Shown here: piece after piece, positions 60,047-64,000 of the stretch
How positions within the stretch are numbered: the first letter of the stretch is position 1
Layout of the letters: each line of letters opens with the position of its first letter
Source of the DNA: Aspidapion aeneum
Taxonomy: Eukaryota > Arthropoda > Insecta > Coleoptera > Brentidae
DNA length: 64,000 bases
Direction: 5' to 3'
Assembly: GCA_963576565.1 (NCBI GenBank)
Contig: OY755046.1
Location: 50,152,786 to 50,216,785, forward strand
The notes under the pieces: model-generated
Told to the model about the DNA's origin: nothing
Databases searched by the model: none
What the model saw: the letters and a program-made list of their open reading frames with translations, nothing else
Made by a program: the position numbers and the translations under genes

Positions 60047-60121
60047 TATAGTATAAACTAAGGACACTCATCGTAAAGGCAAGCTTCTTGCTTGACGATG
60101 ACTGACCTTAGTATATACTAA
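60047..60121. repeat. Long hairpin, 75 bp
   Basis: TAGTATAAACTAAGGACACT and inverted TAGTATATACTAAGGTCAGT open a stem of about 35 bp that meets at AAGCTT. It could be a solo MITE or a pre-miRNA-like hairpin. Confidence 0.6.
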
Positions 60122-60366
60122 ATACATCCAGAACAAAGATATCAATAAAAACAAACTTATCTAAAGATGCTAACGTTTTCGGCAATCATTATAAATTAAA
60201 AATAATAAATGAGTTGTTTGAATTTTTGTGCTTTATTTTAGTTTCCAAAACCTCGTAGAAAAAATATTATACCTTATAGCTAAGACGTGTGTACAATGCC
60301 TCTTCCGCACTTGTTAGGTAAATTACCATTAAAATCGGTTTGTAGTCTCGTGATTTTGTTTGCTAG

Positions 60367-60441
60367 ATCATGGCTAGAGATCCTGTATGTATAACATAAA
60401 ATATGTCATACATACAGGGTCTCTAGTCATGGCCAGTCTTA
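60367..60441. repeat. Long hairpin, about 74 bp
   Basis: CATGGCTAGAGATCCTGTAT and inverted CATGACTAGAGACCCTGTAT form a stem of about 32 bp with a short loop. ATGTCATACATACAGGATCT near 8631, inside the hAT element, matches one arm, so the sequence is repeated. Confidence 0.6.
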
Positions 60442-60989
60442 AAGAATATTTTTGCAAATAGAAAAAATTGTAAACTTGAAATAAACAACATTTTGTTTGT
60501 TTAAAATTACTCTAAAACTAAACTGAAAATCCGGATCACGTGATCTTAATTAAGTTTTCTTAATCGAATTGACTTGGTTGGCACCCCCTGTATATGGTGG
60601 GTGGCGCTTCAGTCAGAAAGTTGACGGCTTCTCTCTGATTTGGTGTCCTGCATTAAATATAAAATTGACCATGCTTTTATAATTCGTAATAGCTATAAAA
60701 AACCAATCGAAACATTTTTTCGGTTCATATAAAAGATTTGTTTTTAAGTTGTCAGGCGTATCTGGCTGGATTTTTGATTTTTTTTTGTATATTTCTAGAA
60801 AATACAAACAGTGAAACAATTTCGGTACAGTTTTCAATAACACAACTAGACTACTGAAATGCCAACAATTTTTTAAATTATTTATTGTGTTTTAGCCATA
60901 ACTTTTTTTATATTTTTTGAATATGATAAATAAGCGAAAAACTACAAAAACCCATCCCACAAAATTTTGATGCGTACCGATTTTTTTTG

Positions 60990-63900
60990 AAATTTCTATT
61001 AGAATAAAAATTTTACAAAAAATTGAATATCAGTGTTGTCAGATGGTAAGCTTTCGGGCTAGTTTTGACTTCTTAACCTAAAATATAAGACGTCAAAAAA
61101 TGCCCAGGGAAATAAAACAGAGAAGGAAGGGTATGTCTTTTTTCCTAAAATCCGTTTTGTTATATTTTATACAGAGAGAAATCTACTAGGTGCATAGAAA
61201 GTTAATCTACCAATTTTCTTCCGCCTCAAACAGCTAGCTGCTAGTGCGTTGTTGTCGAGCGCGTTGCTTCTCAGTCTGCCTGCATTTACGTATTGGATGT
61301 ACTCCTATTTGCAAAAATTCATTTAAAAACACGCAAAATACGTAAGCCTACAGTTATGTACCCTTTCAGATGATAAATGTGAGCGTTTTTGTAGAACAGC
61401 ATTATTTTGATCCAAAACTCACCTATATGTTTCTCGGACACGGCACAAACTAAAAATGAATGCATCTGGGAAGGAGGCGCCACGCGGCCGCGCGGCTTAT
61501 ACGTGACAAGGTGTGGGTCGGGCGGAAGAAAATTGGGAGATTAATTTTATGTGTACCTAGTAGAATGAGCCTGTCTATTTGTAATTTTACCAGAACAAAA
61601 GTGTAGAATGACTTGCCAATCTTTAGAAAAACCCATCCGTCAAATGTATCCAAAGTCTTTACGATTGCCTGCGAGAGCTACAAAAAATATATGTCAGTTA
61701 TGTTCTAGTAGCAGTTTGAAAGTTTTAATTTTATCTTTCTTGGAATTTGCATGTCGTAAAAGTTAGGTTTAAAGGGTGTGAAACTTAGCTAGGGCAACAA
61801 AAAAACAATAAAAATGTCTCGTCCGAAAAATAAACTTTTGTAGTAAATATATAACGCCTCGTTTGGCATGCATGGAAAATAAGTTTTATCTTCTCTCTGA
61901 TCCCAAAGGATATCTCCTAGCCACTTTTGTGCATTGCAGAAATTCACAACTTTTCCCAGGAAGAATGTCAAAGCCAAGCGCTTAATAAGGGTCAAATAAT
62001 ACGAGAAAACTAAATCGGTTTTCAAGGTGAACATTTACATACTTTTATATACTTTGAACTGCATTTTGTTCAATTATTTACTTTATCCTTCTTGTTAATT
62101 TAGTAGCTTTGTTAGTCATGTTCTAAAAAAATTAATAGGATGTATTTATTATTTCTATTAGGATAAAAATTTTACAAAAAATTGGATATCAGTGTTGCCA
62201 GATGGTAAGTTTTCCGGGTAATTTTGCCCTCTTAACCCAAAATATCAAAAACGTCAAACAATGTCCAGGGAAATAAAACAGAGAAGGAAGAGTATGTCTT
62301 TCAATTTCCTAAAATCTGTTTTATTATATTTTATACCGACAGCATTACTCTACTAGGTACATAGAACGTTAATCTTCCAATTTTCTTCCGCCCCAAACAG
62401 CTAGCTGCTAGTGATTTGTTGTCGAGCGCGTTGCTTCTCAGTCTGGCTGCATTCACGTGTTGGATGTACTCCTATTTGCAAAAATTAATTTAAAAACACG
62501 CAAAATACGTAAACCAACAGTATGTTTATTCAGATGATAAATGTGAGCGTTTTTGTAGAACAGCATTATTTTGATCCAAAACTCACCTATCTGTTTCTCG
62601 GACAAGGCACAAACTTAAAATTAATGCATCTGGAATGGCGGCGGCTTATATGTGACAAGGTGGGGGTCGGGCAGAAGAAAATTGGAAGATTAATTTCATA
62701 TGTACCTAGTAGAATGAGCCTGTCTGTATGTAATTTTACCAGAACAAAAGTGTAGTATGACTTGCCAATCTTTAGAAAAACCCCATCCGTCAAATGTATC
62801 CAAAGTCTTTACGATTGCCTGCGAGAGCTACAAAAAATATATGTCAGTTATGTTCTAGTAGCAGTTTGAAAGTTTTAATTTTATCTTTCTTGGAATTTGC
62901 ATGTCGTAAAAGTTAGGTTTAAAGGGTGTGAAACTTAGCTAGGGCAACAAAAAAACAATAAAAATGTCTCGTCCGAAAAATAAACTTTTGTAGTAAATAT
63001 ATAACGCCTCGTTTGGCATGCATGGAAAATAAGTTTTATCTTCTCTCTGATCAAAAAGGATATCTCCTAGCCACTTTTGTGCATTGCAGAAATTCACAAC
63101 TTTTCCCAGGAAGAATGTCAAAGCCAAGCGCTTGATAAGGGTCAAATAATACGAGAAAACTAAATCGGTTTTCAAGGTGAACATTTACATACTTTTATAT
63201 ACTTTGAACTGCATTTTGTTTAATTATTTACTTTATCCTTCTTGTTAATTTAGTAGCTTTGTTAGTCATGTTCTAAAAAAATTAATAGGCTGTATTTATT
63301 ATTTCTATTAGGATAAAAATTTTACAAAAAATTGGATATCAGTGTTGCCAGATGGTAAGTTTTCCGGGTAATTTTGCCCTCTTAACCCAAAATATTAAAA
63401 ACGTCAAACAATGTCCAGGGAAATAAAACAGAGAAGGAAGAGTATGTCTTTCAATTTCCTAAAATCTGTTTTATTATATTTTATACCGACAGCATTACTC
63501 TACTAGGTACATAGAACGTTAATCTTTCAATTTTCCTCCGCCCCAAACAGCTAGCTGCTAGTGCTTTGTTGTCGAGCGCGTTGCTTCTCAGTCTGGCTGC
63601 ATTCACGTGTTGGATGTACTCCTATTTGCAAAAATTAATTTTAAAACACGCAAAATACGTAAGCCAACAGTTATGTTTATTCAGATGATAAATGTGAGGG
63701 TTTTTGTAGAACAGCATTATTTTGATCCAAAACTCACCTATCTGTTTCTCGGACAAGGCACAAACTTAAAATTAATGCATCTGGGATGGCGGCGGCTTAT
63801 ACGTGACAAGGTGGGGGTCGGGCAGAAGAAAATTGGAAGATTAATTTCATATGTACCTAGTAGAATGAGCCTGTCTGTATGTAATTTTACCAGAACAAAA

Positions 63901-64000
63901 GTGTAGTATGACTTGCCAATCTCTAGAAAAACCCATCCGTCAAATGTATTCAAAGTCTTTACGATTGCCTGCGAGAGCTACAAAAAATATATGTCAGTTA
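60990..64000 (+). repeat. Macrosatellite, about 1150-bp unit, at least 2.6 copies
   Basis: The anchor AAAAATTTTACAAAAAATTG occurs near 61005, 62165 and 63315 (periods about 1160 and 1150). Copies 2 and 3 are nearly identical. Copy 1 matches them closely in its right half (61560-62150) but is diverged in its left half and carries an extra GC-rich CGCCACGCGGCCGCG near 61480. Each unit has an 81-codon ORF on the minus strand (61789-62034 and 62939-63184) and a 77-99-codon ORF on the plus strand in copies 2 and 3, none recognised. The array runs off the window's right edge. Confidence 0.9.

Overview
The window looks like AT-rich nuclear DNA of an arthropod, most likely an insect. Genes are split by introns with GT-AG ends, transposons are abundant and mostly decayed, and there is a large satellite array. 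The two genes belong to the CRAL-TRIO family, which is strongly expanded in insects. I cannot fix the order from sequence alone; a large repeat-rich insect genome such as a beetle's would fit. No bacterial operon, rRNA gene, complete tRNA gene or CRISPR array was seen.

Genes. Only two intact genes can be supported, both on the minus strand, head to tail and 1.7 kb apart. The downstream one (7118-24147, five coding exons) predicts 307 residues. The upstream one (25880-32518, six coding exons) predicts 306 residues. Both read as complete CRAL-TRIO lipid-transfer proteins of the alpha-tocopherol-transfer-protein-like type. All splice phases agree, and three internal junctions fall at the same place in both genes. 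The upstream gene has one extra N-terminal intron. They are a tandem duplicate pair whose introns have filled with mobile DNA.

Mobile DNA in 1-37 kb. This part holds three copies of one complex inverted-repeat family (3.0-5.5, 12.1-13.9 and 34.7-35.7 kb), a separate nested palindrome (10.1-11.5 kb), two hAT-type elements with 8-bp target duplications, several TA- or TTA-flanked MITEs, a tRNA-derived SINE and pieces of at least two kinds of non-LTR retrotransposon. A 1.7-copy tandem array of a 274-bp unit carries a hammerhead-ribozyme fold. It lies in intron 1 of the downstream gene, on that gene's sense strand.

Satellite in 37.5-47.6 kb. An array of about 169-bp monomers shows nested higher-order structure (508, 1015 and 3041 bp). 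A 1.9-kb foldback element with GC-rich GGCGCC-repeat ends interrupts it, flanked by an 8-bp target duplication. A paralogous unoccupied site lies 0.8 kb beyond the right end.

The rest, 47.6-64 kb, has no intact gene. It holds decayed non-LTR and Tc1/mariner-type transposase remnants, nested MITEs, a 1.8-kb TIR element with internal 182-bp repeats, two long hairpins and a 1.15-kb macrosatellite that runs off the right edge.
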